From Dipetalonema caudispina (lineage: Eukaryota > Nematoda > Chromadorea > Rhabditida > Onchocercidae): a stretch of DNA of 64,000 bases. The stretch covers positions 186,001 through 250,000 of the forward strand of contig JABVXV010000041.1 in the NCBI GenBank assembly GCA_013365325.1, written 5' to 3'. Both the position numbers and the translations under genes were made by a program. Shown here piece by piece: positions 1-14,200 of the stretch. How positions within the stretch are numbered: position 1 is the stretch's first letter; every line of letters starts with the position of its first letter. The notes under the pieces were generated by a model, which saw only the letters and a program-made list of their open reading frames with translations, ran no database searches and had not been told where the DNA came from.

Positions 1-3000
1 CTTGAACAAATTCTGAACATTATTTACCTTCATCAGCACTATACAGCAATATTTTCAGCAATTTTCAAGTTCATTTCATTTCACGCATATTTTTCTTGTC
101 CTGCACCATTCTTCAGCCAAACAAATCATCTATAGATCATTTTATTTGTAGGTCACTTTTTTCATTCCTTTGAACCTGTCTATTTGCTCGCATCCTTCAG
201 CTAGATTGTTTCATCTCCAACAACCTTTTTATGCTGCTACCATATAAAAATGATATGCAACATAAATTTTCACCTATTAATGAATTTGTTGAAGCCAAGA
301 AGTACAAGATCGTAAATTTTATTCCTGTCGCATTTTTCAGAAAGTATTTCACAGATCTATGAGGCTACTTTTTATTTCATCATTAAAATCTCAGTTCGTG
401 TTTCATTGTTTCATTCTTACCGAATTTTTTTTAACTGCTCAAAATTGCTTTGATTATTATTTTTTTTTTTTCTTTTTTTTGATTTCTTCCTAATATCGTG
501 ATCTCTTAGCACTTTTCATTATGTATGATTGATTTAGAATATTAAGTGCCAAAGAAGATCAAATAAGCAATACAAAAACTTCGTTTTTTGAAAAAAAGTG
601 GTGATAGACATTTTGTTTTAGAAAGTGCCCTAAACAGAAATATCTTTACTCCCTTTGAAAAATGTTATGATATTTTCTGTATTTCTGCATCTCTAGTTTT
701 TTTTTTGATCGAAAAAATAGCGACACTTTTACTTATCGGCAAAAACTATTGATGCCGAAGTTGGTCAGTTCAGCAGAAAACGCCAATTTTCTGTTTTTTC
801 ATGTTTCATTGTTCGCCAAAGATCAAATTGTTGATTGGTTTTCTTTTTGAGAAAAAAAAAAAAAAAAAAAAAAAAAAATGAAAAAATCTCACAGGAATCG
901 AATGTGAAGTATGAAAATATGGAAAAAAGAGAAGAGTTAGCCAATACAAACCAAATATTACTGCTAACCAAATGATCGCATCTCTTCTATTTGAATTAAA
1001 AAAAGAAGATTCTTTTTTCTTAGTAGCTCTTTCAGTCAACATATTTCAAAAATTTTGAATTATTGCTATTTTATAAGAAATGTGTGACAGAACAAAAGTG
1101 CTGCAATTGAAAATTGAAAATTGAAAATCGCTGAAAAATCATTGAAAGACATCCTTATTATTTGCGAATCCTTTTTTTTCCTGGATTTTGTCGTAACTTT
1201 TTCTCAACCCGAAAGAAGTGATAAAGATAATTATTATATATTTCTAATCACTTCCTGGAACTACCGCTCTCAGCTGTCAGATGCGGAAGGGAATATATGG
1301 TACCAATCGTCGATCAATCTATTATTATATTCATCCTTTATTTTTGGCCATTACTTGTTGGCACGACTTAGTTATAACGTATGATTAGATGCTGTTTGCA
1401 ATATTGAAAAAAATATTACTTTCATGACGAATTTGAGGCTAATGAGGTATTATTAAACATCTAGTCTTTTGTTTGATATGGTTATTTTCGAGAAGATTCT
1501 TGAAATCCGGTTCGGGTCGTACGCGCTAGTGTACTAACTGGTTCTTTTTAAATTTGGACACTTCTGGAAATTATGGTAATTCAGGAACTTTAAAATATAG
1601 AAATAATAATTTGAATGATTTGTAAAAAATGTTGGAATTTGAGTAGTCTATTCTACTATATCAAGAAAACCTGAAAATATGCATATTAAGAAAAAATCAA
1701 TGATTCTACAATTTTTAATATTGCAAAATCATCCTCTGCCAAGCAATTAGATGAAATATTTGAAAATATTTTTTTTTCCTATATGATCCATAAAATTTGA
1801 GCATTTCATCGGTAATATGTGCAATGACTGGGAGAATTAGAGCAAGAATAGCCTCTAAGTCTTAAAATTTTGTTGTTTCCCAACATCCAGAATTGCTAAA
1901 CAATAAAGAAATTGAAACGGCTCGTTGCAATTGGTTTATGATTCGGTTAATAAAGTGATATTTGTTGATATAAATGAATAAGTTGTACCCATCTTTCTTT
2001 CTTCACGTGCATGCATTTATCAACAAGAATCTTGCATGCATCAGATCAATGTGAAATACTTTTATTCCGTTATCTTATATTGAGGATTTTGTCACAAGTC
2101 AGTCACTTTGTTGCAGTAAAAGTTTGCTTTTAGTTGATCGAAAAAAGTAAGAGTTTATTCAAATCTAATAATTAAATTAAGTATTCAGAAATTTCGAAAT
2201 TTATTAACTGTACAGTTAAAACGAATGTGGTTTTCTGCATCTCTTCTCTATTTTGTCTAGTTCTCTTCACAGTACCGATCTGCAAAGTTCAATTTACATA
2301 ATAATCCACATTTGTCTAAAATTTTGCTAACGACATAATTCTATCGAAATTAGAAAACAAATAAGTAGTTTTTATTTCTACTGAAATTTAATACATATTG
2401 CACTGTTGAGCTTCCGAAACATTTTAAAATTAGTTTTTTTTAAATGAGTATTCATGATTGTTGGTTGGTGTAGTTACAACGTAGCTATCAGATATTAACT
2501 TTGAGATCATTGAACCACTTTTTGATTTCCAAATGAAAAATAATTTGTTCAAATATTTAGCCTAGTAAATACCATGCAAACGAGTTTTTGAGAACTGTTA
2601 AAGGAGCAAAGAGAGAATAAGATGAAACGTAGGCAAGTCAAGGGCATGTCCAATGTCATTATCATTGATTTGGACCCTTTTTACAATCACTATTCACGTC
2701 CGAATCTAAAATAAGACGTACAAGTCCAGTGAATTATCTTTTCCTATTCCACAGATCTGCGTGCTTCCAAGAGATAGTGTATTTGACATCATCGTAAATA
2801 ACATCGTTTTGTCCTTGCTGTTTCCACCTCGTGCTGAAGTATTCAAATTAAAAGTCTAAACAGATTGGCCATAATTGATCGTTGCTGGTAGTAAAAGAAA
2901 AGCAATTCAAACAAACTCATCTACACACTTTTTTGCATTCCTTTTCTATTTCATTCAAGTTTTTCGCCGTGAGGTAAATCTTACAATCAAAAAATTAAAG

Positions 3001-5253
3001 AAGTGTGCAATAAGACGCTTTTAGAAGTTTAAAAAAATTCAGATTGGAGCTAAAAATGTTGAATTTCTCATGAATTGATAAAAATGTAACTAATGATTTT
3101 TATCAACCTATGAAAAGTTCAAGATTCATCAACATATCAGTTCAGAAAAGTAATAAATTCTTTTTATTAGGAATCGAACTTCAATTTTTCTGTTTAAACA
3201 TCTTATTGTTTAAAATGCTTTCTGATGTTTTCCATCATTATGACAATTCCTCTACATGCCAAAATTTTTTAAATTTCTAATAGCTCTAAAAGTAGATTTA
3301 ATAAAAAGTGAAATTTGAAGATCATGCAGCAAATACTTCGAAATTTCTCAAATAAAACCTGGTGAAATAAAAGCCTAGGAGTAAAAAATTAGTATATACC
3401 TGAATTGATACCTTTAATTTGCTATTTCCCATATGATCACAAAGTCCTTCTGCTCACTAATGAATGGAACCTTCGTGGTATGCACTTAATGGGTACTACT
3501 ACCAAACAGCCTTGTTCAACATTTGACTGAACAAAACCAGATCCAAGTCTCGCCGATCTGACGGTGTTGCTGAGCATACAATTCTGATGGACGATGTATT
3601 CATTTCATTACATTTTTGTTGTAAACAAAATGAAAGACTTCCTCGTCTTCCTTCTTTGCTTACCCATTGCTCTCAATTTTCTTCTTTCTCTCGTATCGCT
3701 ATCTTGGAAATGCAAAATTAATTTTTCTAGAATGAAATCTCCATTTCTTCATTTTTTAGCTTGTTTAGATTTTAGGATTAAGGTGTAAATCGTGGTAAAT
3801 TTTGCTGGAAAGTTTCCAAATTTTAATTACAATTAAGACGAATTGAAACTCCAATTTTGGAACAAAATATTTTTAATGCTCTTCGGTTTATTTATGTATT
3901 GCTGAAAATTACTGTTATAAATTTGGATTGGAGAAAAAAAGTTGCCTTTTTGTTATTCGTGATTATACTAAATGCAAATAATGTGAAGGATTTGTTTGAA
4001 GACACAACTTGAATCATATTCATATTTTGCTTAAACTCGTGATAGAATTTTGATGATGCTAGAAAACGAAGTGTGACTTGAAAAAGAAATTTGTAGGATA
4101 AGGAAAGAGTGGTCACTAAATAATTTAATTTCCATAATCAAAACTAAAAACACTTTTCAAATTTCAGACCAATTATAATTCAATTTGGGGCCGTGTATAA
4201 ATTAGTTATTAAGAATTTTAGAAATACTCTAGAATGAATGCCGAAGATTAATTCAGGTAACAGCTGCTTATCGGAATTTATTGATGAACTGAAGCATTGA
4301 ATTAAAAACAATTTTGAAAATATTTTATTTGAAAATCAATCTTATTAACGGGCGTTCTCATTTCTTTACGGTTACTGATGGTGTCCTAATTTTTTGGTGG
4401 TTTACCACGTTGAAACGCCAACAAACACAGATCATTACACCGTTTCTATAATATGGAATTTTTGAAATGTTATTATTTTGATTCTATTCTACAACGATAT
4501 TGCTCTCCGGAAACTTTACGTTCTTTTTTCTCCCTATCATCGTTGTATATGTAAATCATTCTGGAATTTGGAAATTGAGGATTGCTAATCAATAGTTTAG
4601 TGCAAAATATATCCTTGCTGTAAACTTCCCTTCATCATGGCTGTTGTAACATCACTATTATCGCCACTATCATTACGAATAAAGAAACTGCGAAAACTTA
4701 ATTAATTCACATTAATGTTGATTTCGCTGGAAAAGTTGTCAAAATTGTTTATTGTATCCGTCGTCTTTTTTGTTCATTGTTCTTCTGCAACGTTTCTCAT
4801 CATTCTCTTTGAAATAAATCAAAAATTACTGCTATCAAACTTCCATTTATCACAATCAGTTCTCTGAAAGATGGTTGCTGCTCACAGCAGCAAATGATCC
4901 CCCCTATAGTTCGTTTTACGCCAATTGACGTATTGTGACGAATCTTTGTTTTGTATTTAAATTAGTTGTGATAATGAACAAAGAATTAATCATACTTGAA
5001 AAGAAAATTTTTCATTTGAAAAAAAAGCTCTTTGGAAATTTCTCCAACAATTCATGTAATACGCTGAAATTGCATCTGTTATGATGACCTCTTTTACTTC
5101 ATGAGTAGTCACTGAATACATCTCTTCTTTAAAAAATGCTCCTATACAGAATTAAATTTAAAAATTGCGCTCCCTTGAATATACCATAGATGAAATCATT
5201 TTGCAGCAAATGAAAACTGAAAAGTGTTGAATTCGCTCATTGGTGGATGTAAA
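1..5253. other. intergenic / upstream region, no supported gene
   Basis: No exon series with matching splice phases was found on either strand. The longest open stretches (1121-1384 +, 3594-3788 +, 3892-4116 -) are low-complexity, rich in F/L/I/Y, and lack convincing splice context. The right-hand kilobase should contain the promoter of the class C receptor gene that starts at 5254. A 27-A run lies at 852-878. Confidence 0.5.
852..878. repeat. poly(A) tract, 27 nt
   Basis: Uninterrupted run of 27 A. It makes both flanking minus-strand ORFs appear as long phenylalanine tracts, so they are not coding. Confidence 0.9.
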
Positions 5254-8200
5254 ATGAAAAGAATTAGTATACTGCTTAAAGCAGTCACTATTATTTTAAT
5301 TGATAATTGTTTGACATCAGCACCATCATGCTCTATTTATGATCCATTCCGAATACAGCCTGACGATAATAAAGTGCGTTCTTTTAACTTTCTCTTCTTT
5401 CATTTTTTGTGAACGATGTTGCAAAACAAATATATGAAACGGATATCCGAAAATGCTATGATATTGAGAATCGTGAAAGAAAGGCTTTTTTGTGATATCC
5501 TTTAAGATAAACTCTTAAAGTAGCAAAAGTTCATAAGTGATCATTGATAACTTGTCATTTTGTATAGATAACGTATAATTACAGTATCAAATCGGTGCAG
5601 CATTTCCACTGCATGATGAAGATTGTGTGAGATTACGTGTAGAAGCAGTTCAGGATATCGTCGCAATTCAATGGGCGTTAACTCACTGGAATCAAAATTT
5701 GAAAACTAACAACTTGAAAACTAGTTTGTTAATGTCATCATTTTCTTTCATTTCATCGTGAAAGCACTTAATTGGCTCACTAATTAAAATTTTCTTCGTA
5801 ACTTCTAAAAAATATGGTCAAATCAGAAAAAAAAATTGCCATTACGTCGGTTTGTATTTTAGAAATTAGCCGCTCTGTTTTTAGGTCTCTATGCTGGTGA
5901 CACATGTTCAAAACCGAAAGAGGCAATTTCACAAACACTCAAATTTTTGGATTCACTTGGATTCTACGAGCCTGATGAATGCAAGACAGGAAATGAAAAT
6001 TTCCGCAAACTTCTTGGTATGACCCTGAATTGAATTAGGATCCTTTCTATGCGCTGTTTTTATTTTTACATGAGGTGAAACATTCCTTTCAAAGGAAGTA
6101 ATGACTAATTCGTAGAAATTTAAGGATTGTTTTTGCCGAAGGACGCCGTATCGGCAAAGGCAATCGTTTCAGTTCTCCAACCTACGCCGTTGCCGTTGTT
6201 GGCGTACAGTTACGCAGCAGCTGATGAATTGGCACAAATGAATGTTCCTAATTTTGCTACAACTGCTCCAACTTTAACAGTTTTCATCGATGTTAGCTTC
6301 TCACCTGCTTTATAGGGGAAAATTTCAATCAAGAAAAAAAAAATTTATTCCATCAATCGAAAAATTAAACGAAAATTTGAAGATCTTTTCATTTCGTTAC
6401 TTGATTATCGTACTATTACATTCTAGGCATTTACAAGGCTTATGAAAACCTTGAATAGCAACTTGATAGCAATCGTAAGAAGAACCAAAGACGAAATTTT
6501 AACAAGTCGCCTTCTTAGAATATTACGACAGAAAAATATCTTCATTTCCGAACTGATTGATCCAGAAACTCCCAATTTTGAGCAAATTATTCGATATTCC
6601 GACAGCCAAATTATATTTACACTTTTATCTAAAAAAGAGGTAATTTTTGCTTGAAATTTTTTTGGATACTTGTTTTTGTTTGAATTTTATTATTATAAAT
6701 CCTCTAGAAAAATCTGGCTTTTTTCATTTTCTTCAGACATTTTCATTACTTCCAAATCATATTTTAGCAGAATCTTTATAACTGGCAAAAATTTTCTTGC
6801 ACTTGAATTTCAATTTTAAATACTTTCAGATTACAAAATTACTTGCTGGTAAAAATTTCGGAAGTAATAAAACATGGATTGTAGTTGAACTGGATACGGA
6901 TGAACAACAATCTGAAAGAGAGCCGTCAGAGTTTGTGGTAGATTCAGATATTCAGGTGCTTACTCAGCAATTCTATATTATTCTGCAGATTTTAGAAAGT
7001 TGAATTCATCTATGTTATCAAAACATCGGCTTTATTCCAGATAATATACTTGCGTCAACAACAGCGTGATTTACCGCACTTCAAGAATTATTTTTTACGA
7101 TTGTTAAAAAACAATTATCAGTCTTATTCATTACTCAGTTCATTCATGCAACAGGTAACCTTGATCCGCCAATCCGTAAGGCATTTTGGTTGCCGGATGC
7201 ACTTCTCCAACTTGTGAATTTTGTGAATGCTCTTTTTTTTTTTATAGAGAAATAAATTCGTTCATTTTCATAAACTTTGATAGATTTTTCTTGGTTCTCT
7301 GGCAACTTTTCAAACTTCCTCAGGATTAAAATTGATTTTTGAATTTACAGATGTGCAATTGTACTATATCGAATGGAAATAATGGTAATGATTGCTCTAA
7401 AATTGATATTCAAACGATGGCTCTTAATTACAAGCAAACGTCAACTGCCGAATCTATAATCAAAGCCGTTTATGCTTTTACCGCTGTTGCTGCTAGACTG
7501 GAGAAAAAGCCAATAGCATTAGCACTATGGTGAATTTAATTAAATTTCAGTAAGTTGCTGAAAAAATATGCTGAAATAGTGATAATACTTCCTCGTCACT
7601 TCTCATTTGACAAAAACTTAAGTTTCGAAATAAGTAACTACCTTATATAAAAACTCTGCCTGATCAGCTTATCGTAGCCAATCGTAAAATATGCGAATGA
7701 TTAAAGTGAGTTATGAAAATAGGGTGACAATTTGACCGTCGAACAGTTGACAGATTGAAAAATCGACAGTTCATCTATTAATAGATTAAAGCAATATTTG
7801 ACTACTGGCATAGTGATCGTCTTTAGATAGACGAAAAGCGATGTTTGTATTGCAGAAGTGTTACCAAATATTGGAATAATCTTAAGTATAAACTAATAAA
7901 ACGAAATGTATTGTAGTGCGAAGCCATCTCCGAAATGTACGGAATTAGTTATGACTGAACTGGAATCATTGATTTATGAATTTGATGCCAATGATCCAGC
8001 GGAATTATTTGGCATAAATTTGCATTTTTACTGGGAGTCGGATACAACATTGATGTCGAATGGAATTGTAATCGAAGGGATAGAAATGATTAATAACGAA
8101 CAGCTAGGTCTTATGGAAGTTAAGGTAATCAAAATAAGTTAGTTCAAGAGCAAAAAAAAAAATTTGTTGAATGAATCAATTTGACGGTAGTTGAAAACAA

Positions 8201-11200
8201 AGTTAGAGTTTAGTATTCATTCGTGTGTTATTGCATTTCTTTTATTATTTTTGTTTGAAATTTAGTTCTCTATTCGGATGTTACGCACATTACAAAATCA
8301 TCAAATGAAGGCTTACTCAAAAACTTACCAAACAAATTTCAATTAGATCAAATTTCAAAAATACTGTAAGACTTCGACTCCTGAATAAACAGAAACTACG
8401 AAAATTCCAAAGTTAACATAAGAAGCAGATCGCTTATGCACTTCATTATTAATCATGCACAAGTAAATGTCACTGAGTTTAAAAACTTTGATTTAAACAA
8501 AATTTGTTAGATAATGGAATATGAAACTGGAATTAAGCCACGATTTGCTATGATTACACCGCAAAGCAAGAAAATCCATTCCACGTGCTCACCTTATCGA
8601 CCCTATTGCGGGCAATGTGCTTACACTGTAAAAGTTGACCAGAAGGTTTTGTTTTTGTCGTTACATTGTGAGAATTCATTGAAATTGTCGAAATCATGAT
8701 AATTTAAATAACAATAAAGTATTTTAGTATTTAAGGCGCATATGCAAATTGTACTTATTTCCTTTATTTTCAATTTCATTTTAGAGGTTTTACTTACCGA
8801 ACCCGCGACCACATCAAGTGTACATCATTGGTTTGTTTGATTTCCATGGTGGCCGTACTTGTCAATCATATAGAAATTCAGATATATCTCTTCCGCTCGC
8901 TTTTTTATATACGGTAAATCACTGAAAGATTTTGCTAAATTCGTGAAGTTTTAACATAAAGAAATCTATAAAGAAATTTACATATTAGATTTGAAGAATA
9001 ATTTTCAATAATTAAAGTTTTGAAGAAAGATTAAAAATTTCAAACGGACTAATATGAAGATTTTCAGTTAATGACCTTTTCTCAACGCTACCCGCAAATA
9101 AGTCTACTTCGGAACTTGCACATAGGTACTGTATTGGTCGACTCATGTTCATCAGGACGAAAAGCTGTTGAAACAGTGGTACTTGCAGAAAATCATTGCT
9201 TCACCATAGAACAAGGTGGTCAAAATATCACAGTAGTTCCTGGATCTGTTTTTGGTTTGTTCTTATCAACTCATTTACTGATTCACTTATTTGTCATCTT
9301 CTCATTTACTTGCTCCACTAATCTTATTACACCAAAATTTCGATCGCTGAATAAAAGATCTCCAATGCAAATCCATTTCGAGATATCGCAATATTTCTCT
9401 TATTTTTAGTTTTTCTTCTAATCACTGCTCCTAAATCGGCTCGCACGATCCTCAAATTTAAAAAACTAGATGAAAAACTTTTACAAGTTTACCGAACTAG
9501 CAAAAACCCTGTGTTAAATTTTTTTTGGGTAAAACTGAATCTGTCTTATTAATTTTTTTGAAATTTATTAAAATAATTTCTACTGTTTTGTCAATCTTTA
9601 TCAGCATAGTTTTCCACCATCAGTTAATGATGTATGTTTATTAATTTGTGAAAGTTTAATTCCTAACCAGCTTTTGACATTTCATTTTATGAATAAAAAA
9701 ATTCAGGATATGCATCTGGTTTGAGTGGTCGTGTGGGCGAAGCACTGAAAGGACTATTCGTATCCGGAGATAGCTTACTGGTATCATTGGATGCAGATCA
9801 TGATACAGCATTAGATGCAATTTCCGCCGTTCCATCAAGAAAGAAAGAAATCCTGGCGCTTCTCAAACTGCTCAAAAAGTTTTCTTGGGAGTACATCTCT
9901 ATCGTTATTTCTGATCAGGTTAATTCTTCGAGAGATAATTCTTAGGAATGGAAAGCTATTTGGAGTGCATATGACATTTTTTTTTTTCAATTTTTTTAGA
10001 AATATGTTTATATTTCATCAATTTCTTAAAAGTTATCACTAGAAAATGCCGGAAAAAGTGTTAGTATAACACTATCAATCATTTGCTAAATAAAACATTT
10101 CCTGTGAAAAAGATACTCATAGCACTTCTGTTTCTGCTCATATGATAAAAGTCTGATTAAACAATTTGGGCTAGCTGTTCACTTTCAATATTGCAGGAAG
10201 ATTCTTCATTAGGTGCTTATCGACAGTTTGAAAAACTGGCTGTAGAAAATGGCATTTGCATAGCTGAAGTTAAAGCAGTAAATGGAGAAGAGGTGGACCC
10301 AACAACAACAGCTAACGTTACCATACTTTTCACAAGTGCTTCCGATGCGGCTACGTATTTTACTGCTAAACTCCGTAGAGGTTTCTCTTTTTTCAAATTT
10401 AACATCAGTTCCAACTTTAAATGATTACTATTGGTAGAAGCGATTAGCACAATTTCCAATATCCAAACTTTCAAAATTTTTGATGTTGTAATACATCTAA
10501 AAATCATACGACAAACACACTCATGCCAGGTCCATCAGATGAAGATTTAATGTTTTTGAATAGTATACATACATTATCTCGCATCTTTCATATGAATATC
10601 ACTTGATGATGTGTCATGTCTGCAATTTGTCAGCAAGACGAGCAAGCGATATTGTCCAACGAACTTTAATTCCTTCCCTCTTAATGCTAATGTCCATTAG
10701 GGCCGCTGTTTACTTAGCACAAAACAATTTCAAGATACTTGTAGGTTGTTTGATTGACAAATGTTCAATTTCTAAAAAGTTAAATTAAGTAAGATTCGGA
10801 TAAACAAGAAGCTTTATTTGTAGAGGAAATTGACTCTTCCTAGAGTGGTTCGACAAATGAATGTAGAAAAGACATTGACCCCTACGAAAGTGTTCCGACT
10901 AATCTTGAAATTTTTACTAGTTAACCAGAAAACATGAAAATTATTTTAGAATCGCTTTATCCGCATATTCATATCGTCAGTGGCGATGCTCATGATTTCT
11001 ATCTACACGATCCGTCTAATGTTGCCAGATTTGTGGGTACCATATCTTTGCAGCCTAAGGTATGTAATTTTGAGTGTTTGTCAGTACCTACGAAAAACTT
11101 TCATTTCAATCTGTTATTACTGCTTTACACTAAGAATTAATTTTTTTTTTTTTTTTTTGTATTCATGCTTACTATTACTTATTAGAGTGTAAGATAAAAT

Positions 11201-14200
11201 TTCCTTCGCTTCTTGCCCTGCTTTAGTTATATATCCTAACTTTAGGACGTGTTATATGATGAATTTCGTGTTTGGCTAGAAAATATTACACCACTTAGCC
11301 TACCGGAAAAATGGTATTGGGAATACGTTGAAAACCGATGGCAATGCGCTTTATCCGAAGCAAATCGAAACTTTTATGAGGGCAAAATGTGTACTGGTGA
11401 TGAGTTATTAGATCTGCCGAGTTTAGGTAGGTCAAATTGTGACTTCAAAAGCTAACATTTGTATTCTACAGTGAAAAGTCATTCAATACATTACTTCAAA
11501 CTATTTTTTGTGTTGAAAGCTAATGAAGTCTCTTGCAACATTTTTCATTTCGCAGTCCACGATCTTGCATAAATCCGGAATCCTTAAAACCAATCAACAT
11601 ATGAAGTGTTTCTTCTTTTTTTCAAATGCAAAAATTGAGATTTATTTCTGATTGTTCCGTTATTGATTTATAATTTCTGAAAAGTGATGTCTTAGGAAGG
11701 ATGACGAAAAGCGGGTACTTTGTACGTGGCTTAGAACGCTTCCTGTTTGCACTGGATGCTGTCTATAAGCGATTGTGTCCAGAGCAAGTCGGTGTTTGTG
11801 ACGAGTTCTACATGAAAGGACGTGAACAAATTTCAAAAATCCTTAAAAAAGCCCAAATTGAGCACGATTTTATTATCTACGAATTTGTGCCAGACGAACA
11901 AGGTGAGAATTTCCCTACAAGATATTTCAATCGTCGTTAAATATATGTTTGCTTCATTTTCCTATTTTTTCTCTTGATGTTGGAAGTTTAGAAGACAGAG
12001 TGAAGACAGTTTTTTTTTTTTTTTTTGAATCAATCACTAAAATTTCCCAAAGGAAGTAGAAATTATTGTAAAATTTTTTGGCATACAACATCTCGTGGTT
12101 ACGATGCCAATAAAAGTTTTAGGTTCATACGCTTACCGAAGCATCGGGAATTATTCGGACAAAAGCGGGTTCAAATTTTCGGAATCTTATAAATACTTTG
12201 ATGTTTTTGGTCATGTATCGGATGAAACACCACAATTGAAGTGTGTCGTAATCTTTGAATTTCTTTTTCTATCAAAAGTCAACAATATTTTCGTTATGTC
12301 ACTCGCAAACAAACTGAACTTCCCATTGATCTTCAGAGTTTATCATCTACAAAAAAATTACACTGCAGAATTATGTCACGATGCATCTCACCAACATGCA
12401 GGTGTTTGCTGGATGTAAAAACGATGAAAATGCCACCTTCAGTGACTGATGAAACCGGTGCACTTGCCGGTTCGTATATTCGTCGGGTACCCACAAATGA
12501 TGCTTTTCAACAATTCCGATTTCCATCAGTTAATAAAAAAGTTTTTTTAATAGCTATTTCTGAAACTTCACCTTGAACTAATGCTGAAGACGAAGGAAAG
12601 AAAGTTAGTATTATGTGCTTAACAACTTCGCATTTCCGCAAGCAGAAAGTATACAGCAATTTCTTTGTCATTATCTAAATTGAATTACATTTAATGAAAT
12701 TTACAATAATTCAGATTTTGGATCGATTGACGGCAGGTCAATGGCGCCTGCAAACATGGAATTACGCATTAGCAGCAATAATAACTGTAATGCTGATCGG
12801 GGCACTGGGAGTACTATTCCTAGCAATAATCAAACTGTACTTCCGAGTTATCAAAGGAAATCAGTCTTTGGGATTATCATTGCTTGTGGGTGTTATTGCC
12901 CTTTATATCACTGGATATGTTTTCGTCTTTGAATCAACCGATACCGTTAGTTTTATTGTTTATTTCCTCTAACTTCTCAACCATTTTAAATCCCTATTTT
13001 TCAATGAGTCATTACAGGTTTGCCGACTTCGAATTATGCTACATCCAATGGGTTATGCATTTTGTTTTGGAGTGATGATCGCTAAAGCAACACAACTGAA
13101 AAATGCTGAATCATTGGGATTTTCTGATGCTGTTCACATTAGCTATTGGAACTATTGGCTTTTACTGCTGTTTATAATGGGCGTTCAGATTGCACTTTCT
13201 TCAAAGTAAAAATTGATTTTTAAAAAAACTTTCAAGTTACAATCAGTAATGCAAAGAACAGTAATGATACGTCGAGAAAATTAGTTCAAAAGTCGAAATA
13301 TAAAATATTTTGATATTTTAAATAATAATTTATTATTTTATCTGTTCCAGGTGGTTAACAGAAGAATTTGCATCGGTGGTAGTACTAGACGATGGACAAC
13401 CACGTTTAATTTGTAAATATGGTAACGACGAGTTCTTGTTGTCACAAGCTTATGTCATTATACTTCTACTCTTGGCTCTTTGTCTTAATAGTACCAATAA
13501 AAACATCAAACGCAATCACAAAGTAACTGTTTGAAATAATTTGCTGCAATTTTCGGAAAGTTGATTAAAGATAATTTTGATAAATTATAATTTTTTGATA
13601 TATTTCAAAAATAAGCATTCATGGATTTTACAGGAAACAAAATGGCTCTTCATATCATCATTAAGTTGCGTCATTCTATGGATTATTTGGATAGTGATTT
13701 ATATTTTGATTCTACCACCATATAGGGTTTATCCTTTACATTCAAATTTCATTTTTTCAATATGCTATTGCTTTTCTTAAAGACAAGTTTTTTTGAATTC
13801 GAAATTGAACTGAAAGTTATTATGCAGGATACGGTTATTGTTCTTGAGCTACTTTTGTGCGCATCCGTTTTGCTTGGATTTATTTTCGGTCCAAAGATTT
13901 ATATAATGTTATCATATGAGCCAGTAGTTGTCGAGGTGCGTCCGCAGAATGTGATGAAAGATTTTGTCTTTGATAACGATTTGTTTGAAAAAGGTAGAGT
14001 TTTATCGAATTATTGCGAAATTCTGAAGCAGGGGTCAGATAAAATGTGGGCAAGCATTACGCGAATTTTTCCAAATTAAGATTAAGTATAAATTTTAAGG
14101 TGAATACATCAAATATAACGTGAAAATAGAGTGGTCATAAAAGATTTCCGATGAAACTTTTTTGATCGAAATAAATTATTGTAAACCGATCGTCTGGATT

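Noticed and set aside
765..1042. Two overlapping minus-strand ORFs with phenylalanine runs
   Set aside because: Both are read through the 27-nt poly(A) tract; no splice sites or family resemblance.
3460..3590. Minus-strand open stretch of about 50 codons with mixed composition (NCMLSNTVRSARLGS...)
   Set aside because: No acceptor/donor pair or partner exon was found and no family is recognised.
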